A program made the position numbers and the translations under genes. Shown in pieces: positions 52,282 through 60,511 of a DNA stretch of 64,000 nt. The stretch is from CALZFJ01 sp964459845. GTDB taxonomy: Bacteria; Bacteroidota; Bacteroidia; Bacteroidales; Muribaculaceae. The stretch's first letter is position 1. Every line of letters starts with the position of its first letter. The stretch is from assembly GCA_964459845.1 (NCBI GenBank), contig CAYWOC010000002.1, positions 62,001 to 126,000 of the forward strand, read 5' to 3'. The notes beneath the pieces were generated by a model, which was not told where the DNA came from, made no database searches, and saw only the letters and a program-made list of their open reading frames with translations.

Positions 52282-53223
52282 CTAATCCAAAAATGATTCA
52301 ATATTATATAACGGACGATGCTTCACCTCGGCAAATATATTGCCTATGTATTTGCCTATGACTCCTATCGACAGCAATATCATAGCTCCTATAAACCACA
52401 TCGACAGCATTATAGATGTCCAGCCCGAAACTGCCCGCCCCACGAAAAACGACCACAGAATGTACATAATCATGAAAAAGCACACCACAAGGAACATTAT
52501 GCCCGTTCCGATAATGAAATTTATGGGTTTTACCGAAAATCCCGTTATGCCATCTACTCCGAGGTTAATCATCTTCCCTATTGTATATTTCGAATGTCCT
52601 GCCTTTCGCTCAAGGAACTTATAATACACCTTCTCCGAAGGGAATCCAAGCAGTGGCACTATTCCACGCAGATACAGTCCGCGCTCAGGGTATCGTGAAA
52701 GCTCCTCAAGCACTCTTCGGCTCAAAAGCCTGAAATCCGCATGGTTATACACTATATTCACCCCAAGCAATGCCTGTAGCTTATAGAACATCTTGGCTGA
52801 CGTGCGCTTGAAAAAGCTGTTCACCTTGCGCGATTCCCTCACGCCATACACAATGTCGGCTCCGCCCTCATATTTCGCTATCATCTCCTCTATTTTGGTT
52901 ATGTCATCTTGCAAGTCGGCATCGATGGTTATGACCACGTCGGCACGATTCTTGGATGTCATCATTCCTGCCATCATCGCATTTTGCTGCCCGACATTAC
53001 CACGCAGGTTCAGTCCTTTGATGTTGCTGTGCCTGTCGTGTAGTGATTTGATTATGCTCCATGTGGCATCGTCACTGCCATCATTCACAAACATCATATA
53101 GCTGTCGCCAGTCACGATTCCACGGCTCGACAAATCGTCGAGCAACAGCAACAGTTGCTGTGCTGTATCGTGAATGACTTCCGCCTCATTATAGCAAGGT
53201 ATGACAAGTGCCAGTGTTACCAT
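52282..53223 (-). CDS. GT2 glycosyltransferase with two C-terminal TM helices (GtrB/DPM1-like)
   Basis: 313 residues. N-terminal GT-A domain: LALVIPCYNEAEVIHDTAQQL, MFVNDGSDDATW near 44, GLNLRGNVGQQNAMMAGM near 73, VITIDADLQDD near 97 with the DxD motif, and ADFRLLSRRVLEEL near 164. Two transmembrane helices follow (INFIIGTGIMFLVVCFFMIMYILWSFF; IMLSMWFIGAMILLSIGVIGKYIG), the architecture of bactoprenol-phosphate glycosyltransferases. It is transcribed away from the GT87-like gene, from which it is divergent. Confidence 0.88.
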   Translation of the reverse strand: MVTLALVIPCYNEAEVIHDTAQQLLLLLDDLSSRGIVTGDSYMMFVNDGSDDATWSIIKSLHDRHSNIKGLNLRGNVGQQNAMMAGMMTSKNRADVVITIDADLQDDITKIEEMIAKYEGGADIVYGVRESRKVNSFFKRTSAKMFYKLQALLGVNIVYNHADFRLLSRRVLEELSRYPERGLYLRGIVPLLGFPSEKVYYKFLERKAGHSKYTIGKMINLGVDGITGFSVKPINFIIGTGIMFLVVCFFMIMYILWSFFVGRAVSGWTSIMLSMWFIGAMILLSIGVIGKYIGNIFAEVKHRPLYNIESFLD

Positions 53224-53259
53224 ATATCGTTTTTACTTGAAATTATCGGAGCAATAGCT

Positions 53260-53289
53260 TTTGAGAATCTTTCAGATTCACTACTTTTG
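53260..53289 (+). promoter_or_regulatory. Promoter of the GT87-like gene
   Basis: TTTG at 53260-53263, 18 bases, TACTTTTG at 53282-53289, 39 bases before the ATG at 53329. Confidence 0.65.
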
Positions 53290-53328
53290 TGCAAATTTAG
53301 TGTTTTTATTTATAATTTTTATAATCTT

Positions 53329-54477
53329 ATGGTCAATAAGAACAACGAGAAAATTTCGCTTTATGCATTTGGCTTGCTCATAACCCTTATAATATCAATT
53401 CTTGAAGCATCTCGCGGCAGGGCTTTGAATTTCTATATCTATCAAGAAGCCACTATCGATTTCCTCAACGGCCTCAACCCATACATCGGCTGGCACGACC
53501 GCCACACTCTCGATGTTTTCCTGTATCTGCCCACATTCAACTCGCTGTTCTCGGCATTTGCCATTATGCCGCGCGGCATAGGCGCAATCATCTGGAATGT
53601 GCTTAATTTCAACCTATTGTTTTGGTCTATGCTGCTTGTCACCAATCGCCTTAGGCATGGATTGCGCTTTCTCACTCTCTACAGTCTGCTGATAGTGGCG
53701 CAAGCACTGTTCTCATTTCAGTATAACCTCACAATCATGTATCTGTTCCTGTTAGCCTTTATTCTGCTTGAACGCGGGAATTATTGGGGAGCTTTGGCTC
53801 TAATCATCATATCAGGCACGACAAAGGTTTATGGATTCTTCGAGCTTGCGCTGTTCGTGCTATACCCTCAGTTCTGGAAAAATGTGGGTCGAGGCTCCAT
53901 CCTCCTCTTTGCCGCACTTCTGCTACCCGCTGTCACTGTGGGCGTGCATGGATTGCTCCCGCTCTACGAGGGATGGTATCAAGCTATCGATGTCCATTCC
54001 TACCGCCCATTCGAGACTATGACACGGCTTATCCTTGTTCTCTCCGGCACAAATGTTTATGACTTCGGCAACATTATGCTCGCTGTGGTGGCTCTTGCCA
54101 TAACTTTGGCTATAATCGCTTTGCGCAATAGGTTCTGCTCTTTCGAGCAGCGAGCACAGTTGCTTGGCATAATAATGGTGACTATCATTCTATGGGGAAC
54201 AAATTCCGAGCGCAACACATATTGCATAGCGATTGTAGGCTACATAATTTGGTACTTGGCTTCCAGCCGGCACAATCTTCTCGATAAAATTCTGCTCGTC
54301 ACCAACTTTGTGCTGATATGCGTCATTCCTATCGACATTCTATGTCCAAAGCCAGTGTTAAACATGCTGATGAACACACTTGCGCTCAACATTCTGTCGA
54401 TGCTCATCACATGGATACGAATGTGCCAATACACCTTCACATCAGCACTGCACTCTGGTAACCATTCTGTGTATTAA
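53329..54477 (+). CDS. GT87-like (DUF2029) polytopic glycosyltransferase
   Basis: 382 residues from the ATG at 53329; a longer frame would overlap the divergent GT2 gene. About ten hydrophobic segments. An acidic/aromatic extracytoplasmic loop after the first helix (IYQEATIDFLNGLNPYIGWHDRHTLDVFLYLPTF) carries the acidic residues and the N-P-Y-x...F-x-Y-x-P pattern of GT-C enzymes of family GT87, which use polyprenyl-phosphate-mannose. The neighbouring GT2 enzymes would make that donor. The acceptor is unknown. Confidence 0.8.
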   Translation: MVNKNNEKISLYAFGLLITLIISILEASRGRALNFYIYQEATIDFLNGLNPYIGWHDRHTLDVFLYLPTFNSLFSAFAIMPRGIGAIIWNVLNFNLLFWSMLLVTNRLRHGLRFLTLYSLLIVAQALFSFQYNLTIMYLFLLAFILLERGNYWGALALIIISGTTKVYGFFELALFVLYPQFWKNVGRGSILLFAALLLPAVTVGVHGLLPLYEGWYQAIDVHSYRPFETMTRLILVLSGTNVYDFGNIMLAVVALAITLAIIALRNRFCSFEQRAQLLGIIMVTIILWGTNSERNTYCIAIVGYIIWYLASSRHNLLDKILLVTNFVLICVIPIDILCPKPVLNMLMNTLALNILSMLITWIRMCQYTFTSALHSGNHSVY

Positions 54478-54915
54478 GCCCCCTCGAATCAGCCACTCAG
54501 CATCCAGCCAAATCCAATCCCGACAATAATGATCAATTAAAATTGGATTTTGTGGTAATTTTACATATTATTATGGACTTAACCTCCCAACCAAACAGCA
54601 ACCATCTTAGCACATAAATGCAACTGTTTTTTTAATCGACTTTGGAGCAAAGTTATTTCGACGTTTTGCCGGATAATTTGTATCTTTGTAGTTGAAACAA
54701 TGACTGACAACATGAGCATCAAATACAAGAATAATATATGCTACCATATAACGACAAGGACATAACATCCATATTCAATTACAGCAAACGACTAATAAAA
54801 AATGTTCTTGTAACTGGCATCGTTGAACGTATCGGAATTGTATTGAAGGACAGAATATAAAAAATTACAAAGGTGACACCCATTCTTATGTATCGCTTTT
54901 TAAAACATTTTTAGT
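54478..54915. other. Intergenic region with an inverted repeat and a possible gene remnant
   Basis: 438 bases. AAATCCAAT (54510-54518) and ATTGGATTT (54542-54550) form a perfect 9-bp inverted repeat after the GT87-like gene and may terminate it. TATCTTTG at 54681-54688 is a good -7 box with only TTTCG at the -33 distance. Two short overlapping frames follow, a 20-residue one from 54700 and a 40-residue one from 54738. Confidence 0.6.
54738..54860 (+). pseudogene. Short frame, possible remnant of a Sau3AI/MutH-type endonuclease N terminus
   Basis: A 40-residue frame (MLPYNDKDITSIFNYSKRLI, then KNVLVTGIVERIGIVLKDRI) ends in a stop 55 bases before the DUF262 gene. The first half resembles the N-terminal Y-D-x-x-D-x-x-S-I-x-x-Y-A/S-K-x-L pattern I associate with Sau3AI/MutH-family restriction enzymes; the second half does not continue it. 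This is a weak resemblance; it may be an intact small ORF or chance. Confidence 0.3.
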
Positions 54916-56745
54916 ATGGACAGTGAAAAATTTACAAATACATCAATAACCATAAAAGGATTGCTGGGTCTAATTGAAGCAAAAGACATAGCTATACCTG
55001 AAATACAACGCCCTTTTGTATGGAAAAACAGCCAAGTGCGCGACCTTATTGATAGCCTCTACAAAGGTTATCCAACTGGCTATATCATACTGTGGAAGAA
55101 TCCAAATGTGAAACTAAAAGATGGCACTGTGTCATCCGGCAAGAAGGTTATTATCGATGGACAACAACGCATAACAGCCCTAATGACTGCCATTGCAGCA
55201 CAAAAAGTATTCAATAATGAGTTTAAGGAGACTCATGTAAAGATAGCTTTTAATCCCTTTGCTGCATTGGATTTCGCAAACGGTAATAGCGAAGCCGAAA
55301 TATTTGCGGTTCAAACTCCAGCACATTTGAAAAGCAAATATTGGATTCCTGACATTTCCGATATATTCAGCACATCGTTTTCTTCATGGACATTCATTCC
55401 CAAGTACATAGAACAGAATCCTAATATGACGGGGAATGATTTACAGATGGTACTGAATAAGCTAAAAGGAATCGAGTCCACTCAAATGGGAGTGGTTGAA
55501 TTGTCTGAAAAATTGGATATTGACGTTGTGACAGACATATTTATCCGCATCAATTCTAAGGGAACGGCATTGAGCCAAGGCGACTTTGTCATGTCAAAGA
55601 TGGCTGCAGACGAAGCTCACAAGGGTAATACTTTGCGTAAGATAATAGACTATTTTAGTCACTTGGCTGTTGTCCCCACATACTACGATTATATCAAGAA
55701 TCACGACAACGAGTTCGCTTCAACTGGTTATCTTGATAAACTTGCGTGGCTTGCGACAGACAAGGAAACAGTTTACGACCCTACATGCGATGATGTCATT
55801 CGAGTAGCTTTCATGTACAAACTAAAACGTGCAAAATTGGCCGATCTTGTGCAACTTCTCACTGGACGTGATTTTGAAACTCGTGATTTCAAGGAAGAAA
55901 TAGCAGAAAATACCTTTAAGCAAATGTATAATGGTGTGTTAAGTGTTATTAGCCAACACAACTTCACGCAGTTTATGATTGCAATCAAGTCCGCCGGGTT
56001 CATTACCAGCAAGATGATAACGTCTAATATGGCTCTCGACTTTGCCTATACCGTACATCTATTGTTGCAGACATCTGATGTGCCTGTGGCAGAACGCAAA
56101 CATATTGTACAGAAATGGTATGTCTTGTCTGTACTTACAGGCAGATATAGCACATCACCAGAATCTGCTTTCGCCAAGGACATCCGACAGATTTCAGAAC
56201 AGGGCGTTCGGACAATGTTAAAGGCTATGGAGGATGCCATTCTTTCCGAGAATTTCTGGAATGTGGCAATACCACAAAATCTTGTCTCCACTTCTACGGC
56301 CAATCCAACATATTTAGTTTACCTTGCAGCGCAAGTATATTTCAATGACATATCCTTGCTTTCAACAAACATAACTGTACGAGAACTAATTAGTCTTGGA
56401 GGAGACGTACATCACATATTCCCCAAAAAGTACCTTATTAAACACAATTTCTCCAAAAATATGTATAATCAAGAAGCCAACTATGCTTATCTTGACCGAC
56501 CGGTAAATGAGTCTATTGGCATGAGGTCTCCAAATGATTATTTTAAGTCTGCATTGCAGCAATGTGAGACCAAGAAAGCGGTATGCGGTTCAATAGTTGA
56601 TATTGACATATTGAAGAAGAATCTTGAAGCGAACTGTATCCCTAAAGAAGTATTCTCCATGGATAGCAGCTCTTATTCCGGCTTTCTTGAAAAGCGGCGT
56701 TTGCTTATGGCTAACAAGATACGGCAATTTTACAATAGCCTATAG
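54916..56745 (+). CDS. DUF262 and HNH-type (DUF1524-like) nuclease, GmrSD-type restriction protein
   Basis: 609 residues. The N-terminal DUF262 domain has IPEIQRPFVWKNSQVRDLIDSL near 28-49 and the ParB-like IIDGQQRITALMTAIA near 80. A long helical middle region contains FIRINSKGTALSQGDFVMSKM near 215-236. The C terminus has an HNH-like GDVHHIFPKKYLIKH near 496. Single-chain proteins of this form are modification-dependent nucleases in the GmrSD/SspE group and act against phage DNA carrying modified bases. The target modification is not evident. It stands alone, with a short possible restriction-gene remnant upstream and a bidirectional terminator downstream. Confidence 0.88.
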   Translation: MDSEKFTNTSITIKGLLGLIEAKDIAIPEIQRPFVWKNSQVRDLIDSLYKGYPTGYIILWKNPNVKLKDGTVSSGKKVIIDGQQRITALMTAIAAQKVFNNEFKETHVKIAFNPFAALDFANGNSEAEIFAVQTPAHLKSKYWIPDISDIFSTSFSSWTFIPKYIEQNPNMTGNDLQMVLNKLKGIESTQMGVVELSEKLDIDVVTDIFIRINSKGTALSQGDFVMSKMAADEAHKGNTLRKIIDYFSHLAVVPTYYDYIKNHDNEFASTGYLDKLAWLATDKETVYDPTCDDVIRVAFMYKLKRAKLADLVQLLTGRDFETRDFKEEIAENTFKQMYNGVLSVISQHNFTQFMIAIKSAGFITSKMITSNMALDFAYTVHLLLQTSDVPVAERKHIVQKWYVLSVLTGRYSTSPESAFAKDIRQISEQGVRTMLKAMEDAILSENFWNVAIPQNLVSTSTANPTYLVYLAAQVYFNDISLLSTNITVRELISLGGDVHHIFPKKYLIKHNFSKNMYNQEANYAYLDRPVNESIGMRSPNDYFKSALQQCETKKAVCGSIVDIDILKKNLEANCIPKEVFSMDSSSYSGFLEKRRLLMANKIRQFYNSL

Positions 56746-56788
56746 TTATCAATGGCAGTTGCTTATAATACTTTCGGTCGGAAACAAG

Positions 56789-56826
56789 AAAAAAGGCAGC
56801 GGTGGGAAAGCCATCGCTGCCTTTTT
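56789..56826. terminator. Bidirectional terminator
   Basis: AAAAAGGCAGCGGTGG and CCATCGCTGCCTTTTT form an 11-pair stem with a 5-base loop, flanked by A and T runs on both sides. It can serve the DUF262 gene and the converging mur operon. Confidence 0.88.
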
Positions 56827-56919
56827 CTGTTGTCATCTGTGTATTAGCTTTACGCAAGCCTTATCTCCAGATCTTTGTAGTCAAAGTGTAATGGGATTTG
56901 GAGAAATTGCATACGAATG

Positions 56920-57591
56920 TCATTTCACGTATTTTGCCACCGCATCACGCCAAACCAGATACGCCGGACCGAGCAAATGCAGTCCATCATTGGTGTATTT
57001 CTTTGGCATTTTCCCATTTTCATCGGCAAATTTTGAGTACAAGTCAATCCATGTCACCTTCTGGCGTTTTGCTATCTGCTCGAAACGCTTGTTGCATTCC
57101 ACTATAGTGTCTTCCTTACCTATCATGGCCTTATAGCGGCGGAAATCATTATTGATAGGGAGAAGGCTCTGAAGATAGATTTTAGTCTTCGGCGACAATT
57201 CCTTGATATGCGCCACAAGATTCTCCATAGCAGTGGCAATGCTGTCGGCACTCAAATTATGAGAGATGTCATTCACACCACACAGCAGGAATATCTTGCG
57301 AGGTTTGCCTTTCAGCATCACATCGCAACGGTCATACAAACCTTGTATGACATCCGATGATATGCCACGGTTCTTTACGTGAGGATTGTTGAACAGTTCG
57401 TGCCATTCACATCCATTGGTGAGGCTGTTTCCGAAGAACACAATGTCATCGCTTTTCACAGGCAAAACCTCAAACAACGAGCTACGCTGATAGTAGAACT
57501 CATTGTATTGATACTTTTCCTGAGCCGAAGCCATCGACCATAGTCCGCACACGGCAGCCACTGCCATTAAAATTCTTCTCATATTAGCCAT
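56920..57591 (-). CDS. Secreted SGNH/GDSL hydrolase
   Basis: 223 residues from the ATG at 57591, 8 bases after murQ, followed by a signal peptide (MRRILMAVAAVCGLWSMASA). SGNH blocks: FFGNSLTNG near 53 with the catalytic Ser in the GNSLT variant of GDS, an NRGISSD block, LLCGVNDISHN near 105 carrying the Asn, and DGLHLLGPAY near 206 with Asp-x-x-His. It is predicted to be a periplasmic esterase or acetyl-hydrolase. Co-transcription with MurNAc recycling genes suggests that it de-esterifies peptidoglycan sugars; this is inference. Confidence 0.85.
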   Translation of the reverse strand: MANMRRILMAVAAVCGLWSMASAQEKYQYNEFYYQRSSLFEVLPVKSDDIVFFGNSLTNGCEWHELFNNPHVKNRGISSDVIQGLYDRCDVMLKGKPRKIFLLCGVNDISHNLSADSIATAMENLVAHIKELSPKTKIYLQSLLPINNDFRRYKAMIGKEDTIVECNKRFEQIAKRQKVTWIDLYSKFADENGKMPKKYTNDGLHLLGPAYLVWRDAVAKYVK

Positions 57592-57598
57592 ATACAAT

Positions 57599-58420
57599 TT
57601 ATTTACTTTCACCACGGAATGCATCCACAGCATTCTTCACCGAGCCGTGAAGCAGAAGAAGACGTTTTGCCTCGTCGTAAGGCAAACCAAGCTCCTCTAC
57701 CACCATTCTTGTGCCGCGATCCACGAGTTTCGCGTTAGACAACTGCATGTTCACCATCTTGTTGCCTTTCACACGTCCCATCTTAATCATCACCGAAGTG
57801 GTAATCATGTTGCAGATCATCTTTTGTCCAGTACCCGATTTCATACGAGAGCTGCCAGTGACATATTCAGGACCTACAATCATCTCGATTGGCACTTCAG
57901 CAGCCTCGCTGATAGGCGCATCGGGGTTGCTTGTGATTGAACCTGTCAAGCATCCATGAGCGCGGGCTTCTTTAAGCGCACCGATTACATAAGGAGTAGT
58001 TCCAGATGCTGCGATACCGATTACTGTATCTTTCTCGTTCACATTGAATGCCTCAAGGTCTTTCCAACCTTGCACTGTATCGTCTTCTGCGTTTTCAACC
58101 GGGTTGCGGAGAGCTGTGTCGCCGCCTGCTATGATACCGATTACCCACGATGGATCCATACCGAATGTTGGAGGAATCTCAGATGCGTCGAGCACACCAA
58201 GGCGACCCGATGTTCCAGCTCCCATATAGAAGATACGTCCGCCGCGCTTCATACGCTCTACGATACCTTCCACGAGTTTTGTGATTTGTGGGATTGCCTT
58301 TTCTACAGCATCAGCCACTTTATGGTCTTCAGTATTGATATCAGTCAAAATTTCCTCTACCGACTTCTTTTCAAGGTCGTTGTAGAGCGACGACTGCTCA
58401 CTGATTTTTACAAATGCCAT
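57599..58420 (-). CDS. murQ: N-acetylmuramic acid 6-phosphate etherase MurQ
   Basis: 273 residues. SIS-type fold with the family motifs YMGAGTSGRLGVLDASEIPPTFG near 65-90, IAGGDTALRNPVENAEDD near 98, GIAASGTTPYVIGAL near 128, and GSRMKSGTGQKMICNMITT near 192. It hydrolyses the D-lactyl ether of MurNAc-6-phosphate to give GlcNAc-6-phosphate and D-lactate. It is about 25 residues shorter than the E. coli enzyme at the C terminus. It follows murK by 27 bases. Confidence 0.95.
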   Translation of the reverse strand: MAFVKISEQSSLYNDLEKKSVEEILTDINTEDHKVADAVEKAIPQITKLVEGIVERMKRGGRIFYMGAGTSGRLGVLDASEIPPTFGMDPSWVIGIIAGGDTALRNPVENAEDDTVQGWKDLEAFNVNEKDTVIGIAASGTTPYVIGALKEARAHGCLTGSITSNPDAPISEAAEVPIEMIVGPEYVTGSSRMKSGTGQKMICNMITTSVMIKMGRVKGNKMVNMQLSNAKLVDRGTRMVVEELGLPYDEAKRLLLLHGSVKNAVDAFRGESK

Positions 58421-58447
58421 TTTTATTCGTTTTTTAGATTTTCTGAA

Positions 58448-59290
58448 TTATTTTGAATGATACTTGATCAAGCCTTCCATCGGGCTCTTAATGATAGTAC
58501 CGAGCTTGATGTAAAGAGCGTCAGCAGCTTCTTTAAGCACATCCTTGTAGTAGCAAGCGATTGAACCTACGAAGCACACCGGCATTTCCTTATAGTTGGC
58601 ATAGTTCTCGATATTGCGCACGAAGAATGCCTTGAAAGCATTGAGTACCAAGCGGTGAACTGATGGCTCTTCGATGTTCTGAATCAAGAATGGAGAAAGC
58701 GATGCGAGGAAGCGGTTTGCTCCCGGTTTGCGATACACGTTTTCAATGATAATTTGACGTGTAAGTTTGTTTTGTTCCATGAATTTGTCGCACAATTCTT
58801 TTGGCAATTGGTTCTTCAGGACATCGCCTACAAGAAGTTTACCAAGCACTGCACCACTACCTTCGTCACCAAGGATATAACCGAGAGGCGATACGTTATC
58901 TACAATCTTCTCGCCGTCATAGTAGCAAGAGTTTGAGCCTGTACCCATGATGCAGGCGATACCCGGCTTGTCGCCACAAAGTGCGCGTGCTGCTGCAAGA
59001 AGGTCGCTCTCTACATCGATTTTCTCGGCTGTAGGGATATTGCGCTTGATGGCATTGCGCACGTTATTGCACACATTCTCAAAGAGGCATCCTGCGCCAT
59101 AGTAATAAACTTCGGTAATTGTCATACCTTTAATGTGAGGCATCAGTTCTTTTTGAATTGTTGAGAACATTTCCTCCTCGGTAAGCATCAATGCGTTCAT
59201 ACCACATGTAAACACTTGAGCTACCATCTCTTTTCCGTCAAGGACACACCAATCTATCTTGGTTGATCCACAGTCTGCAATTAGAATCAT
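58448..59290 (-). CDS. murK: MurNAc kinase (BadF/BadG-type sugar kinase) MurK
   Basis: 280 residues of the ASKHA kinase fold: phosphate-1 IADCGSTKIDWCVLDG at 4-19, a YYYGAGC block near 63, phosphate-2 IMGTGSNSCYYDG near 113, GYILGDEGSGAVLGK near 135, and the C-terminal FVGSIACYYKDVL motif. The N-acetylglucosamine-kinase-like family includes the MurNAc kinase of Tannerella. Its position between murT and murQ, as in the described murTKQ operon, supports MurNAc as substrate. It is cytoplasmic. Confidence 0.85.
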   Translation of the reverse strand: MILIADCGSTKIDWCVLDGKEMVAQVFTCGMNALMLTEEEMFSTIQKELMPHIKGMTITEVYYYGAGCLFENVCNNVRNAIKRNIPTAEKIDVESDLLAAARALCGDKPGIACIMGTGSNSCYYDGEKIVDNVSPLGYILGDEGSGAVLGKLLVGDVLKNQLPKELCDKFMEQNKLTRQIIIENVYRKPGANRFLASLSPFLIQNIEEPSVHRLVLNAFKAFFVRNIENYANYKEMPVCFVGSIACYYKDVLKEAADALYIKLGTIIKSPMEGLIKYHSK

Positions 59291-59295
59291 ATCTT

Positions 59296-60483
59296 TTAAA
59301 TTTTAATATAAATTTTCTTTTTGTATAATATATAACCAATACACCAGTTAAGGCATACAAATAAAATCGCATAAATGCAAGAAGCAAAAATCTCGCTGCC
59401 AAGCATTGGCACAAGTGCTTCTTTATAAATCAAGCTCTTGATTGAGATTGTCTCGGCTCCGAATGGCACCTTTATGCTGCCAAACAATATGCCAAGCACT
59501 CCGCCAAGCACATACAGGAACAATGGATTGATGCCAAACGACTCGAAGAAGCGGCTCCATGCCTTATAGCCTTTGATATCTATTATCCATATCAGAAGCC
59601 CGAGGAAATTGGCGGCAAGTCCACAGGTTGTAAGTACAAATGTAGGCGACCAGATGTTTTTGTTGATTGGCAAGCCGTAGCTCAAAAGGAATCCTGCAAA
59701 CATCAATATTGTTCCTGTTATGAACAGGTCGCTTATACGCTTAAAGTTGTCTTTGGTGCTCATGATAGCCTCACCACACATAAAGCCGATAAGCACATGC
59801 GCTATTGCCGGAAGAGTACTCAGAAGACCCTCCGGGTCAAAAACATTGTTCACTCCATCAACTACAAGGCCCTTATACATGTGATTCTCGCCAAGGATAG
59901 CCTTATCCACAATGTAAATTATATTATCCGACGAGAAATCATATCCATGACCGAGCAGAAGTATAAAGCTATAAACGACCAATATTCCAGCTATAAGCCA
60001 TGGAATCATTCGGTGACGCACTGTGATAGCTATCAGCGATGCTGCGCAGTAGCACAATGCCAAACGCGGCATCACACCCACAAGGCGCAAGTGGTCGAAG
60101 CTGTTGGCTGCCGCAAGAATACGATCGCCAAGAGGAATTGCCTCATCAGCTCGCGACAATCCGTAGCAGAAATTGCTGAACCATGCGATTGCAAGTCCTA
60201 TAAGATAAATCAGCACCGTGCGGCGGAAAATCTTTTCAAGCAAATGCTTTGATGGCTTAAACTCAAACTTTCTCAACGAGAAGAATGTAGAAATTCCCAT
60301 AATGAACATGAAGAACGGGAATACCAAGTCGGTTGGGGTCAATCCGTTCCACGGCGCATGTTCAAGCGGCGTGTAGATATGACTCCATGAACCTGGATTA
60401 TTAACCAAAATCATGCCGGCAATGGTCACGCCTCGAAGTATGTCGAGCGAAAGCAGGCGGCCAGATGGTTGTTTCATTGTCAT
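59296..60483 (-). CDS. murT: MurNAc transporter candidate MurT (acyltransferase-like, DUF5009)
   Basis: 395 residues with about ten to eleven transmembrane segments. The start (RLLSLDILRGVTIAGMILVNNPGSW, then APWNGLTPTDLVFPFFMFIMGIS) is the signature of the heparan-alpha-glucosaminide N-acetyltransferase-like/DUF5009 family. In Tannerella forsythia the equivalent gene before murK-murQ was reported as the inner-membrane MurNAc transporter MurT. It is 5 bases before murK. Acetyl transfer to a sugar is the alternative function. Confidence 0.8.
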   Translation of the reverse strand: MTMKQPSGRLLSLDILRGVTIAGMILVNNPGSWSHIYTPLEHAPWNGLTPTDLVFPFFMFIMGISTFFSLRKFEFKPSKHLLEKIFRRTVLIYLIGLAIAWFSNFCYGLSRADEAIPLGDRILAAANSFDHLRLVGVMPRLALCYCAASLIAITVRHRMIPWLIAGILVVYSFILLLGHGYDFSSDNIIYIVDKAILGENHMYKGLVVDGVNNVFDPEGLLSTLPAIAHVLIGFMCGEAIMSTKDNFKRISDLFITGTILMFAGFLLSYGLPINKNIWSPTFVLTTCGLAANFLGLLIWIIDIKGYKAWSRFFESFGINPLFLYVLGGVLGILFGSIKVPFGAETISIKSLIYKEALVPMLGSEIFASCIYAILFVCLNWCIGYILYKKKIYIKI

Positions 60484-60511
60484 AGTTGTGAAATTAAATT
60501 AGTTGTTTTAT

